NCBI GenBank assembly: GCA_021845665.1
Contig: JAJZVO010000010.1
Span: forward strand, 1 to 64,000
Direction of reading: 5' to 3'
Source of the DNA: Bacteroidota bacterium
Lineage (GTDB): Bacteria; Bacteroidota; Ignavibacteria; Kryptoniales; JAKASW01
DNA length: 64,000 bases
Below are positions 7,609 through 15,940 of the stretch, in pieces. Within the stretch, counting starts at the first letter, position 1, and every line of letters starts with the position of its first letter. The notes beneath the pieces are model-generated. The model ran no database searches and was not told the DNA's origin. It saw only the letters and a list, made by a program, of their open reading frames with translations. A program made the position numbers and the translations under genes.

Positions 7609-9801
7609 ATGAACAAAAATAAGAGAGCTCTCGGCTCCTTCATCCGGACAATACTCCTCGTCTGCATGATCATAATGTCGGCCGGACAATCCGTCATGGC
7701 GCGTGAAATTGTCCTGCAGGACAGTAAACTTCTCGTCGCGTTTAACTCGGAAACAGGCACGCTTACGAGGCTGGTCAGTAAGGACCCGCATTGGGCCATC
7801 GAGCGGCGGCCCGACCTCGGGATCTCTTTCAGAATGCTCGTGCCTCTACCCGACCGTCAGGACAACTTCATACTCGGGCAAAAGCAGCGGGCCGTCAAAG
7901 TGGACAAGGTTTCGGAGCATGAAATCGTAATCGAATGGAAGAACCTCCTCAGCCAGCACGGCGGAGTGCTGCCGATAACTTTCACCGCCACCGTCAAACT
8001 TGATAACGGCGTGCTCACTTTCGGCGGGAAGGTAGTAAATGACTCTAAGTTGATGATACAGACCCTGGATTATCCCTATTTCGGCGACTTCAATCCTCCT
8101 TCACCCAAATCGTATGTCAGTGTGAGAACCGCCTGGTATGATAATCTGCAGTCGGCACAGATTTATCCGGACTTCATAAATGCAAAAGGATACTGGGGAG
8201 ATTTCTATCCGACCAAGACGTTCGATTCGTACCGCAGTCTGTTTTGCCTGATCCAGGCGAGGACGAAAGGCGTCTACGTTGAGATGGAGAATCCAAATCA
8301 GCCTTACCTGATACAATATACGTTCGAACAGCATCCGGGCCTCCTTTCTGAAATCAACAATGCTGTTCCGCAAACCGATTACATCGCGGGAAAATCTCTC
8401 GATGGGAAGTCGACGCCTCACGGTGTACCGGTTCATCTCGAGTTCAGGACCTGTCACTTCATCTTCGAGCACCCGAACTCGACATTTGAGCTCGCTCCAG
8501 TCGCAGTCCGCTGTTACAGCGGTGACTGGCACGCGGGCGTCGACTTGTACAAAAAATGGAGAAAGACGTGGTACAAGAAACCACACCTGCCGGCGTGGCT
8601 GAACAAGGTAAGCGCGTGGCAGCAACTTCAGATCGATTCTCCGGTACAGGATTGGCGCGTCCCTTACGATAGCCTTGTGTCCTACGGGAAAGAATGTGCC
8701 GAGAACGGCGTCGCCGCGATACAACTTGTCGGATGGAATACCGGAGGCCAGGACGGTCACGATCCGGAGATGTCGACGGATCCGCACCTCGGTACGGCGC
8801 AGCAGCTTCGCGACGCGATAAGGAAAATACAGGCGATGGGTGTCCACATTATCCTGTTCGGAAAATTGAACTGGGCCGACATGACGACCGAATGGACGAA
8901 GACCGAGCTTTACAAGTATGCCGCGACGGACCCTTACGGAATCCCTTATCAACAGGGAGGCTACAGTTACTATACGCCGGTCCAGCTGGCGGGAATAAAC
9001 AATCATCGCCGATACGTCATGGATTTTCTGGATCCGGCCTACCGGAAGATCGCGGTCGGTCAGTTCGACAAACTCCTGTCGCTCGGCGCATCCGGCTGGC
9101 TTTATGACGAGGTGTGCCATCATGGGCCCGTGAAGTACAGCTTCGCTTCAGGTCATGGTTACAACCCTCCGGGCTTCATATATGCCGGAGACATGCCGAT
9201 GGGAAGAAACCTTCGCGCCGCTGCCGACAGCATCTCCGGACGGGATTTCCTTTTCGCAGGGGAAGGGCCGCAGGACTGGCTTACCCAGTATTACCCTTTC
9301 ACGTATACGCGCATCAATGCCGGTTCGACGCCCGTCCAGCGTTACATCGCGCCACATGCTCCTATCATGGTCGCCGTGACCGGCTTTAACGATCGCGACA
9401 TGCTCAACCTTTGTCTTCTCGACAGGTATGTCATCGAGTATGAACCGTACTATTTCAAAGGTCACCTGACCGACTTTCCTCTTACGCTGGCCTATGGAAA
9501 GGAGATCGACGCCCTGCGCACCAAATACAAGGCTTATCTGTGGGATGCTACGTTCCGCGACACGATGGGCGCGAATGTAAAAGCCGACGGTTCCTGTAAG
9601 TATTCTGTCTTCGTCACCTCAACAGGCAAGCGTGCGGTGGTCGTCGTCAATCTGGGGAACAGCAGACCGATCACGGCTATGGTCGAGCTTCCGCATCACG
9701 GAAAACTTGTCGTCGCGACTCCCGGCCATCCGGACGCCGTTCCCACTTCTGGAATACTGCGCATCCCGCCGCAGTCGGCCGCAGTGGTGATGGAAGAGTG
9801 A
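7609..9801 (+). CDS. Secreted putative glycoside hydrolase, DUF6259 type
   Basis: A 730-residue protein when started at the ATG at 7609, which has ACAGGGA upstream; an upstream in-frame TTG at 7594 is less likely. Residues 1-32 form a signal peptide. An N-terminal beta-sandwich (about 33-310) precedes a TIM-barrel region (about 330-620) with AIQLVGWNTGGQDGHDPEMS, VHIILFGKLNWAD, GWLYDEVCHHGPVK and FLFAGEGPQDWL. The Asp in YDEV and the Glu in AGEGP are at positions expected for catalytic acids of clan GH-D-like barrels. The C-terminal 90 residues form a small beta domain. The family is common in glycan clusters but I know of no firm substrate. Its place between two GH92 genes suggests action on the same mannose-containing glycan. 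Confidence 0.65.
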   Translation: MNKNKRALGSFIRTILLVCMIIMSAGQSVMAREIVLQDSKLLVAFNSETGTLTRLVSKDPHWAIERRPDLGISFRMLVPLPDRQDNFILGQKQRAVKVDKVSEHEIVIEWKNLLSQHGGVLPITFTATVKLDNGVLTFGGKVVNDSKLMIQTLDYPYFGDFNPPSPKSYVSVRTAWYDNLQSAQIYPDFINAKGYWGDFYPTKTFDSYRSLFCLIQARTKGVYVEMENPNQPYLIQYTFEQHPGLLSEINNAVPQTDYIAGKSLDGKSTPHGVPVHLEFRTCHFIFEHPNSTFELAPVAVRCYSGDWHAGVDLYKKWRKTWYKKPHLPAWLNKVSAWQQLQIDSPVQDWRVPYDSLVSYGKECAENGVAAIQLVGWNTGGQDGHDPEMSTDPHLGTAQQLRDAIRKIQAMGVHIILFGKLNWADMTTEWTKTELYKYAATDPYGIPYQQGGYSYYTPVQLAGINNHRRYVMDFLDPAYRKIAVGQFDKLLSLGASGWLYDEVCHHGPVKYSFASGHGYNPPGFIYAGDMPMGRNLRAAADSISGRDFLFAGEGPQDWLTQYYPFTYTRINAGSTPVQRYIAPHAPIMVAVTGFNDRDMLNLCLLDRYVIEYEPYYFKGHLTDFPLTLAYGKEIDALRTKYKAYLWDATFRDTMGANVKADGSCKYSVFVTSTGKRAVVVVNLGNSRPITAMVELPHHGKLVVATPGHPDAVPTSGILRIPPQSAAVVMEE

Positions 9802-9901
9802 TCCGAAATATCACAAGTTGGCAGTGGTGAGATGGGGCACGTTGATCTTCTTTGAGTGAGGTAGAGGATGTCACGTTAAGCTGGTCGGCGGAATAGGAAT
9901 T

Positions 9902-11826
9902 ATGAAGCAATTGTTATTGCTTGCTATCATCATGACCTCTTCTGCCGCGCTCGCAGCCAACCCCTTCGATCCGGCCGGCATGGTCAATACCTTCATCGGA
10001 ACGACCGGGCCGAAAGGAGTGAAGAACTACGGCGGGGTCTGTCCGTGGGTCGCGCCAACGCACGCCATGACGGACTGGACTCCGATGACACAACTGAATT
10101 TCATAAGCCAGCTTCCGTTCCGCTATGAAGACAGGTATATCAAAGGGTTCATGGGAACGCACCAGCCGACGATCTGGATGAGCGATTACGGCTTCCTGAC
10201 TGTCATGCCAGAGATCGGCTCTCCTAAAGTCCGCCGCGACGACAGAGCAATGGCGATTGTTCAGGGAACTGAAATCGGGAAGCCTTTTTACTATTCCGTT
10301 GAGATGGGGGACAGCGGCGGCGCTTCAATACGTACCGAGATCACCGCAACTACCAGGTGCGGTTTCTTCAGGATTACATATCCAAAAGGTCCGACGCCCC
10401 GTCTCTACGTGGAAATGAGCCGAATCCCGGGTGACGAAGAATGGGTCCACATTTCACCGGATCGCTGCGAGATCATCGGATATAATCCCGACCGGATGAA
10501 TGTCTACGACGGAAAGGACATGGGGCCACACCGACCCGGCAAGCTATCTTCTATACCGCAATGTATCATTCGCTACTCTTTCCGAGGAAATTCTACGAAG
10601 GAGGTCGTTACTATAGTGCCTTGGACGGAAAGATTCACAAGGGAGTCCTGTTTGAGGATTATTCGATGTGGGATACATTCCGTGCCCTGCATCCTCTTCT
10701 CACATTGATATATCCCAAGGCCGTTTCTCCGATGATCCAATCGATGCTGAATATGTACAAGGAGGGTGGCTGGATTCCTAAATGGCCGAACCCGAGTTAT
10801 ACTAACATCATGATCGGCACTCCCGGCGATGCCATCATCGCCGATGCTTTCGCTAGAGGATTCAGGAACTACAATCTCAAGGAAGCCTGGAACGCTATTT
10901 ACAAGGATGCGATGACCCCGCCTGAAGGCGATGCGCACAAAAGATGGGCGGACCGAGCACCATGGACATCCTATGAGGCGCGTGAAGGTTTGACTTATTA
11001 CAAGAAGCTCGGCTACGTCCCTGCAGACAAAACAAATGAATCGGTATCCTCAACGCTCGAGTTCGCACTCGAAGATTATTGCGTGGCACAAGTCGCAAAA
11101 GGGATCGGCAAGGAGAAGGAGTATCGCTTCTTTATGAAGCGCTCGAAGAATTACAGGAATCTCTTTGACCCGAAGACCGGCTTCATGACACCGCGTCTCT
11201 CAGATGGCTCCTTCTACTCAGGGAATCCTAAGAAGTATGCCGCATTCACCGAAGGAAGCAAGTGGACCTATCTCTTCTGCGTCATGCAGGATGTGCCGGG
11301 GCTGATCAAACTTATGGGCAGGAATAGTTTTATTTCGAAGCTCGACGAGAATTTCAGTGGCGGCCACTATGCTTATGACAATGAGCCAGAAAATCATTAT
11401 CATTATCCTTCTCTCTACGATTGGGTCGACCAGCCCTGGAATGCAGATACGATTCTTACGAACGTAGTGGAGAAGAACTACCGCGATACGCCGGATGGTA
11501 TTACCGGCAACGACGACTGCGGGCAGATGTCTGCGTGGTATATCTTCACGACACTCGGCTTTTACCCCGTCTGCCCAGCTTCCGGAGAGTATGCCGTCGG
11601 TAGGTCGTTCTTCCCGAAGGTCACTCTACATCTGACGGCTCCGGGCAAGAATACATTTACTATAATCGCGCAGAATTTCTCAACTAAGAATATCTACGTA
11701 AAATCAATTGAGCTTGACGGGAAACCCCTTCACTCGCTCTTCTTGAAATATTCGGATTTGTACAACCACAAAGTCCTTGAGTTCGATGTGACCGACAAGT
11801 TAGGAGAAGCGATGGACTACAGGTGA
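9902..11826 (+). pseudogene. GH92 alpha-mannosidase, broken by internal deletion and frame change
   Basis: Two reading frames together spell one GH92 enzyme. Frame one (9902-about 10540) gives a signal peptide, FDPAGMVNTFIGTTGPKG and the beta-sandwich start up to MNVYDGKDMGP. The second frame resumes at about 10540 with QAIFYTAMYHSLLFPRKF and continues through the catalytic domain (WDTFRALHPLL, NEPENHYHYPS, GNDDCGQMSAWYIF) to the stop at 11826. Compared with the intact GH92 at 4613, roughly 105 residues between the first strand block and TFYTAMYHS are absent and the frame changes at the same point. The second part could initiate at ATG 10561, yielding a 421-residue catalytic piece without signal peptide or beta-sandwich, which should be neither secreted nor active. 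Decay or an assembly collapse are both possible. Confidence 0.85.
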
Positions 11827-11965
11827 ATAGAGGCCTCGAGTTTCCATTTGTTAGTCAGACTTAGTGAAGAGCCGCCGACTTTTTTCGATGACATCATGTC
11901 TGCGGCTCGATAGTTTCCATCAATGCAGTAAAGATGAATTCAAACAAACCAGCAAAGGCAAAACA

Positions 11966-12262
11966 ATGAAACCACAATTTCTTGTACACGACGAACACGA
12001 CAGTGTGGGCGTCGCAGTAGTGGATATCAAAGCCGGAGAGAAGATAGCGGGCTCCTGCCTTGAGACAGGCAAAGTGATATCGCTTGAATCCAAAGATCCG
12101 GTTCCCCTCGGTCACAAGGTGGCCCTGAAAGACATCAAGGAAGGGGAGGATGTCGTGAAGTATGGTGTAGTAATAGGGAAGGCGAAGCAAACGATAAAAG
12201 CCGGTCAGCATGCACATGTACATAATGTAAGAAGCAATAGGTGGCAAAATGTCAAAATATAA
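11966..12262 (+). CDS. UxaA-family lyase small subunit, SuyA-like (SAF domain)
   Basis: A 98-residue SAF-domain protein, started at ATG 11966 because AAAGG precedes it and conservation begins at [20 protein letters not shown]. Further signatures are [21 protein letters not shown] and the ending [12 protein letters not shown]. In this family the small SAF subunit pairs with the UxaA-type large subunit encoded next, with which it overlaps by 14 bases. The closest resemblance I recognise is SuyA, the small subunit of (R)-sulfolactate sulfo-lyase, which releases sulfite and leaves pyruvate. Related altronate and galactarate dehydratases share the same fold, so the substrate is not certain. Cytoplasmic; the Fe cofactor belongs to the large partner in characterised members. 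Confidence 0.75.
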   Translation: MKPQFLVHDEHDSVGVAVVDIKAGEKIAGSCLETGKVISLESKDPVPLGHKVALKDIKEGEDVVKYGVVIGKAKQTIKAGQHAHVHNVRSNRWQNVKI

Positions 12263-13406
12263 ATTCCTTGGATATCGCCGTGAAAACGGTTCGGTTGCTG
12301 CAAGAAATCACGTTGCCATAATTCCGGTCGACGATCTATCAAATTCTGCGGCTGAAGGAGTTGCATCCCTCGTCAACGGTACACTTCCACTCCCGCACGC
12401 TTATGGAAGGCTGCAATTCGGGGCGGACCTTGAGCTTTTCTTCGATACCATGATAGGTACCGGTAGGAACCCGAACGTCGCCGCTGCCGTGGTAATTTGT
12501 ATTGAGCCGAAATGGGCCGATAAGGTCGCGGAAGGAATAGCAAAGACCGGGAAACCCGTCGAGGTGTTTTCAATCGAGAAATCGGGAGACCTGAAGACGA
12601 TCGAGAAGGCGTCTCGTGCGGCAAAAGGTCTGGTTCAGAAGGTGTCCGAGCTTAAGAGAGAGGAGATCGACGTTGCGGATGCCGTGATCAGCACAAAGTG
12701 CGGCGAATCCGATACGACTTCCGGACTTGGCGCAAACCCGACTGTCGGAAAGGTTTTCGAAAGACTCGTTGCCGCAGGCGGCACAGTCATGTTCGGTGAG
12801 ACTTCCGAGCTTACCGGCGGCGAGCAGATTGTCGCCGATAGGATGAAAAATCCGGAACTCAGAAAGAAGTTCCTGGACATTTTCAACGATTACAACGCCA
12901 TGATAGAAGCCCAGGGATCCGATCTTCTCGGCTCGCAGCCGACTCAAGGCAATATTGCCGGCGGCCTCACTACGATAGAAGAGAAGGCGATGGGGAACAT
13001 CCAGAAGATCGGCAAGCTGAAAGTCGATGGAGTCCTCTCACCTGCGGAAGCACCGCATGGGAAAGGCCTGCACTTCATGGACACTTCGTCTGCAGCCGCG
13101 GAAGCAGTCACTCTCTTTGCAGCCGGCGGTGCAATCGCTCACCTCTTCCCGACGGGTCAGGGTAATATCATAGGTAATCCGGTCGTGCCGGTAATCAAGC
13201 TGACGGCAAATCCGAACACTGCTGCGACGATGTCGGAACATATAGACGTCTCTGTCGAAAAAGTCCTGACCCTTGAGCAGACCCTGGACCAGGCGGGGGA
13301 CGCCCTGATGGATATGCTGCTCAGGACTCTTTCAGGTAGGCTGACCGCCGCCGAAGTGCTGAGGCATAAGGAGTTCGTACTAACAAAGCTCTATAGAAGC
13401 GCGTAA
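12249..13406 (+). CDS. UxaA-family lyase large subunit, SuyB-like
   Basis: A 385-residue cytoplasmic protein with the UxaA/GarD/SuyB catalytic fold. Visible motifs are [19 protein letters not shown] at the start, [43 protein letters not shown], and a C-terminal [20 protein letters not shown]. The length (about 385-390) and the last motif fit SuyB better than the altronate dehydratases, which are longer and usually fused to their SAF domain. With SuyA-like 11966 it would form a lyase/dehydratase. The downstream Ldh/ComC-type dehydrogenase strengthens a sulfolactate reading, since such enzymes interconvert sulfolactate and sulfopyruvate. No sulfite exporter or oxidase gene is visible here, so a sugar-acid dehydratase remains an alternative. 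Confidence 0.75.
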   Translation: MSKYKFLGYRRENGSVAARNHVAIIPVDDLSNSAAEGVASLVNGTLPLPHAYGRLQFGADLELFFDTMIGTGRNPNVAAAVVICIEPKWADKVAEGIAKTGKPVEVFSIEKSGDLKTIEKASRAAKGLVQKVSELKREEIDVADAVISTKCGESDTTSGLGANPTVGKVFERLVAAGGTVMFGETSELTGGEQIVADRMKNPELRKKFLDIFNDYNAMIEAQGSDLLGSQPTQGNIAGGLTTIEEKAMGNIQKIGKLKVDGVLSPAEAPHGKGLHFMDTSSAAAEAVTLFAAGGAIAHLFPTGQGNIIGNPVVPVIKLTANPNTAATMSEHIDVSVEKVLTLEQTLDQAGDALMDMLLRTLSGRLTAAEVLRHKEFVLTKLYRSA

Positions 13407-13664
13407 ACTTGTAAGACAGATGGTCACTCCGGCATGTATATGGCATGCGATTCAATGCGTGCCGGATGATCAGCCTGTTGAAGCTTTTACACATCTGAGA
13501 AAGTTCCGTCGGTATTCCGGCGCGCATTCTGGGCTCGCTTCGGTGTCGTTACCTGAGTAATTTAAGTGAGCCGTTTTGCCGGTGGAGAAGTAGCGGCGGA
13601 AAGCACGCTCGCAGATATTTGACGATAAGAGTAAAAAGAACCACAGACAATGGTGAATTGATAA

Positions 13665-14738
13665 ATGGATAACCAAAGCGTTAAAACAGATACAAAGAAA
13701 ACTATTAGTGCCGTAGAGCTGACGACATTTGTGAAAGCTCTGGCGGAGAAATCCGGAGTCGCCGAAGCCGATGCAGCAGTCCTTGCCGACAGTCTTGTCG
13801 AGGCAAACCTTCTCGGCATCGATACACATGGTGTCTCACGGCTCCCCATTTACCTCAAGAGAATCTCTCTCGGCCTGATTGATGGCAAGGCAAAAATGGA
13901 GTTCCACAGGAACATGTCTGCCGCCGGCGTGCTGGATGCCAGGAACGGACTGGGACAGGTTGCGGGTATGAAGGCAATAAATGAAGCCGTCAAAATGGCA
14001 AAGGAGTGCGGCGTCGGTGCCGTTGGCGTCGTAAACAGCCAACATTTCGGTGCTGCCGGCTATTTTTGCGCGGTGGCCGCGAGATCCGGCTTCGTCGGAC
14101 TCGCGTTCACTAACGCCGAACCTGCACTCCCCCCGTGGGGAAGCTATGAAGCCTACTTCGGGACAAACCCGATTGCCATGGCTGTCCCGACCGGAACCGC
14201 CAACCCGGTAATAATAGACACGTCTACCAGTATCGTGGCACGCGGAAAGATCGTTGCGGCTGCACGCACCGGCACGCCCATCCCTCCTGACTGGGCTCTC
14301 GATCCCGACGGTAATCCGACGACAGATGCGCAGAAGGCGCTCGACGGCGCGGTGCTGACCATGGCAGGCCCGAAGGGCTATGCTCTCGCCCTCATGGTGG
14401 ATATCCTTTCCGGAGTACTTACCGGAGGCGGATTCGGAAGACGTGTCAACTCTATGTACAAAGATATGAATCATCCCGCAAACGTCGGCCATATGCTTAT
14501 TGCCATCAACGTCGAAGCGTTCATGCGGAAAACTGATTTCATCGAAAGAGTCAATGTCATGACCGCAGACTTGAAGTCCTCGAAGAAGAGGCCGGGTGTC
14601 GACGAGATCCACCTGCCCGGCGAAAGGAAATTCAGGACGAGGCAAAAGAGAGCCAATGATGGAATTGCCATAGATGCATCGGTAACCAAAGAACTCTCCG
14701 CGCTCGCAGCTGAATTGAATATACCTTCTCCATTTTGA
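13665..14738 (+). CDS. Malate/L-lactate/sulfolactate dehydrogenase family (Ldh_2, ComC-like) oxidoreductase
   Basis: A 357-residue NAD(P)-dependent oxidoreductase of the Ldh_2 family, which is unrelated to classical lactate dehydrogenases. Recognisable are LLGIDTHGVSRLPIYLKRI with the conserved His, GLGQVAGMKAINEAVKMA, VNSQHFGAAGYFCAVAARSG, GTNPIAMAVPT and the PKGYALALMVDILSGVLTGGGFG block. The family reduces or oxidises 2-hydroxy acids such as malate, ureidoglycolate, and sulfolactate (ComC). It lies 258 bases after the SuyB-like gene on the same strand. That gap has no gene, only a partial dyad (TCCGGCA at 13428 and TGCCGGA at 13460) without a T-run. Its job is probably to form or consume the hydroxy acid used by the lyase. 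Confidence 0.82.
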   Translation: MDNQSVKTDTKKTISAVELTTFVKALAEKSGVAEADAAVLADSLVEANLLGIDTHGVSRLPIYLKRISLGLIDGKAKMEFHRNMSAAGVLDARNGLGQVAGMKAINEAVKMAKECGVGAVGVVNSQHFGAAGYFCAVAARSGFVGLAFTNAEPALPPWGSYEAYFGTNPIAMAVPTGTANPVIIDTSTSIVARGKIVAAARTGTPIPPDWALDPDGNPTTDAQKALDGAVLTMAGPKGYALALMVDILSGVLTGGGFGRRVNSMYKDMNHPANVGHMLIAINVEAFMRKTDFIERVNVMTADLKSSKKRPGVDEIHLPGERKFRTRQKRANDGIAIDASVTKELSALAAELNIPSPF

Positions 14739-14898
14739 GCCCTGGCCGTCATCTATCTCAAGGACCTATGGCCGGCGACTCACTGATCCCCTTGGATTGC
14801 CCATCATCCCTGTCCATGCCGGTTATTTCCTGTTGAATCCCTTCGCGCAAATCCTTCCCTCGCTTGATTCTCTCCATCAATAGCGTTTCAATTACGGT

Positions 14899-14919
14899 TC
14901 GCAAGCTCTAAGCTTGCGA
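14899..14919. repeat. Perfect short inverted repeat
   Basis: TCGCAAGCT-CTA-AGCTTGCGA forms a 9-bp stem with a 3-base loop in the gap before the GntR gene. It has no following T-run, so it is not a typical terminator. It could be a REP-like unit or a protein-binding site. Confidence 0.55.
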
Positions 14920-14962
14920 GCTGCGCTATTCCTTCCTTCCATAATCCTGTTTAGAACTATCC

Positions 14963-14990
14963 TTGACGCGCTTTGCCCTTTGCATATGAT
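14963..14990 (+). promoter_or_regulatory. Promoter with dyad over the -10 box, upstream of the GntR gene
   Basis: TTGACG at 14963-14968 and TATGAT at 14985-14990 are spaced by 16 bases, a good housekeeping-sigma promoter pattern. A dyad TTGCA-N7-TGCAA (14980-14996) covers the -10 box. GntR/FadR-type regulators usually bind short dyads of this size, so autoregulation by the downstream GntR gene is a reasonable inference. Confidence 0.5.
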
Positions 14991-15111
14991 TTGCAACCAT
15001 GGTAAACTTTTATGAGAGTTATTGCTTGAGAATTTCGGGCGAATTCTGCCCGTGGATAGAGAGCGTGCCGATGTTTCCGCACTAAGGTGAAAACTGGAGG
15101 AAAGGTTTCGT

Positions 15112-15822
15112 ATGAAAAAAAATTCGCCTGAAGATTCGAACTCCGGCCAAATCTCCAAGGAGAAGATATATCAGTCGCTGAGAGCCGACATCATATCTCA
15201 CAGGTTGAGGCCCGGCCAGGCTATCAGGGAAGACGAACTTGCCGATCGGCTCGGAGTGAGCCGCACGCCCGTTAGGGAAATGCTTCGCAGGCTGGAACAG
15301 GAAGACCTTGTCAGGGTAGTGCCGAACAGGGGAGTCTTCGTTTCAGAGCTAACCGACAAGGATATCGAGGAGGTCCTCGAAATCCGACTCGCTCTCGAGA
15401 CTGCCGCAGCTCGGTCTGCCGCAACGAAGCTTTCCCCCGAGCATATAAAGGAACTCAAAGATATCCGAAAGCAGCTCGATACGGCGGTGAAACTAAAGGA
15501 CAGCGTGCTCTCTTTCGAGGCCGACACCAGACTCCATGGTCTGATTCTCCAGGCCGCTGGCAACAAGAGAGCTCATCGGATAATCAACAACCTGATGGGA
15601 CAGATCCATCGCATCAGATTCATCTCGGGGCACAAGCCGGGAAGAATTGACACCACCGTCAAAGAGCATAAAGAAATCGTACAGGCTCTCTTGAACGGTA
15701 ACCCGGTCGCAGCGGAAGAAGCTATGATGAAACACCTCAACAGTACACGTGAAATCCTTTTGCCGTCGTCGGATATTGACAAGAAATTTGAAGAATTCGT
15801 AAGGAATTCATTTTCGCTCTGA
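15112..15822 (+). CDS. GntR-family transcriptional regulator, FadR/FCD subfamily
   Basis: A 236-residue DNA-binding protein. The winged-helix domain (about residues 15-85) has the classic GntR sequence IREDELADRLGVSRTPVREMLRRLE followed by VVPNRGVFVSEL. The C-terminal FCD ligand domain (about 95-215) shows LEIRLALETAAARSAA, DTRLHGLILQAAGNKRA and a His in VKEHKEIVQAL, matching the metal-binding pattern of FCD proteins that sense organic acids. The preceding sequence has GGAGGAAAGG close to the ATG. It is the last gene of the SuyA/SuyB/Ldh group on the same strand and most likely controls that group in response to a hydroxy or keto acid. Confidence 0.88.
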   Translation: MKKNSPEDSNSGQISKEKIYQSLRADIISHRLRPGQAIREDELADRLGVSRTPVREMLRRLEQEDLVRVVPNRGVFVSELTDKDIEEVLEIRLALETAAARSAATKLSPEHIKELKDIRKQLDTAVKLKDSVLSFEADTRLHGLILQAAGNKRAHRIINNLMGQIHRIRFISGHKPGRIDTTVKEHKEIVQALLNGNPVAAEEAMMKHLNSTREILLPSSDIDKKFEEFVRNSFSL

Positions 15823-15861
15823 TTCGCTCCGCGGCCTGGTTTGACCCCCGTCCCGGCGAGA

Positions 15862-15894
15862 GCACAGGTCGTGATTTCATACTCCCGCCTGTGC
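15862..15894. terminator. Hairpin between convergent genes
   Basis: GCACAGG and CCTGTGC (15862-15868 and 15888-15894) form a perfect 7-bp stem with a 19-base loop, between the ends of the GntR gene (+) and the SGNH/TPR gene (-). It may act as a bidirectional terminator. There is no long T-run. Confidence 0.4.
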
Positions 15895-15940
15895 CTTTCA
15901 TCCTTCGTGCTTCTGCGATTTCACTGTCAAGACAGGTCAG

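Larger units (their letters stand above)
14739..15111. other. Non-coding region before the GntR regulator
   Basis: No credible gene is seen in these 373 bases. The region holds a perfect 9-bp dyad at 14899-14919, a promoter-like pair at 14963-14990, and a dyad at 14980-14996, each listed separately. Confidence 0.6.

Noticed and set aside
8101-9123. 340-codon minus-strand frame inside the DUF6259 gene
   Set aside because: Shadow of a conserved + strand enzyme; composition is unlike the other proteins here.
10561-11826. Independent 421-residue GH92 enzyme
   Set aside because: Its first residues continue upstream in frame as QAIFYTAMYHS, so it is the 3' part of the broken gene, lacking the signal peptide and N-terminal domain.
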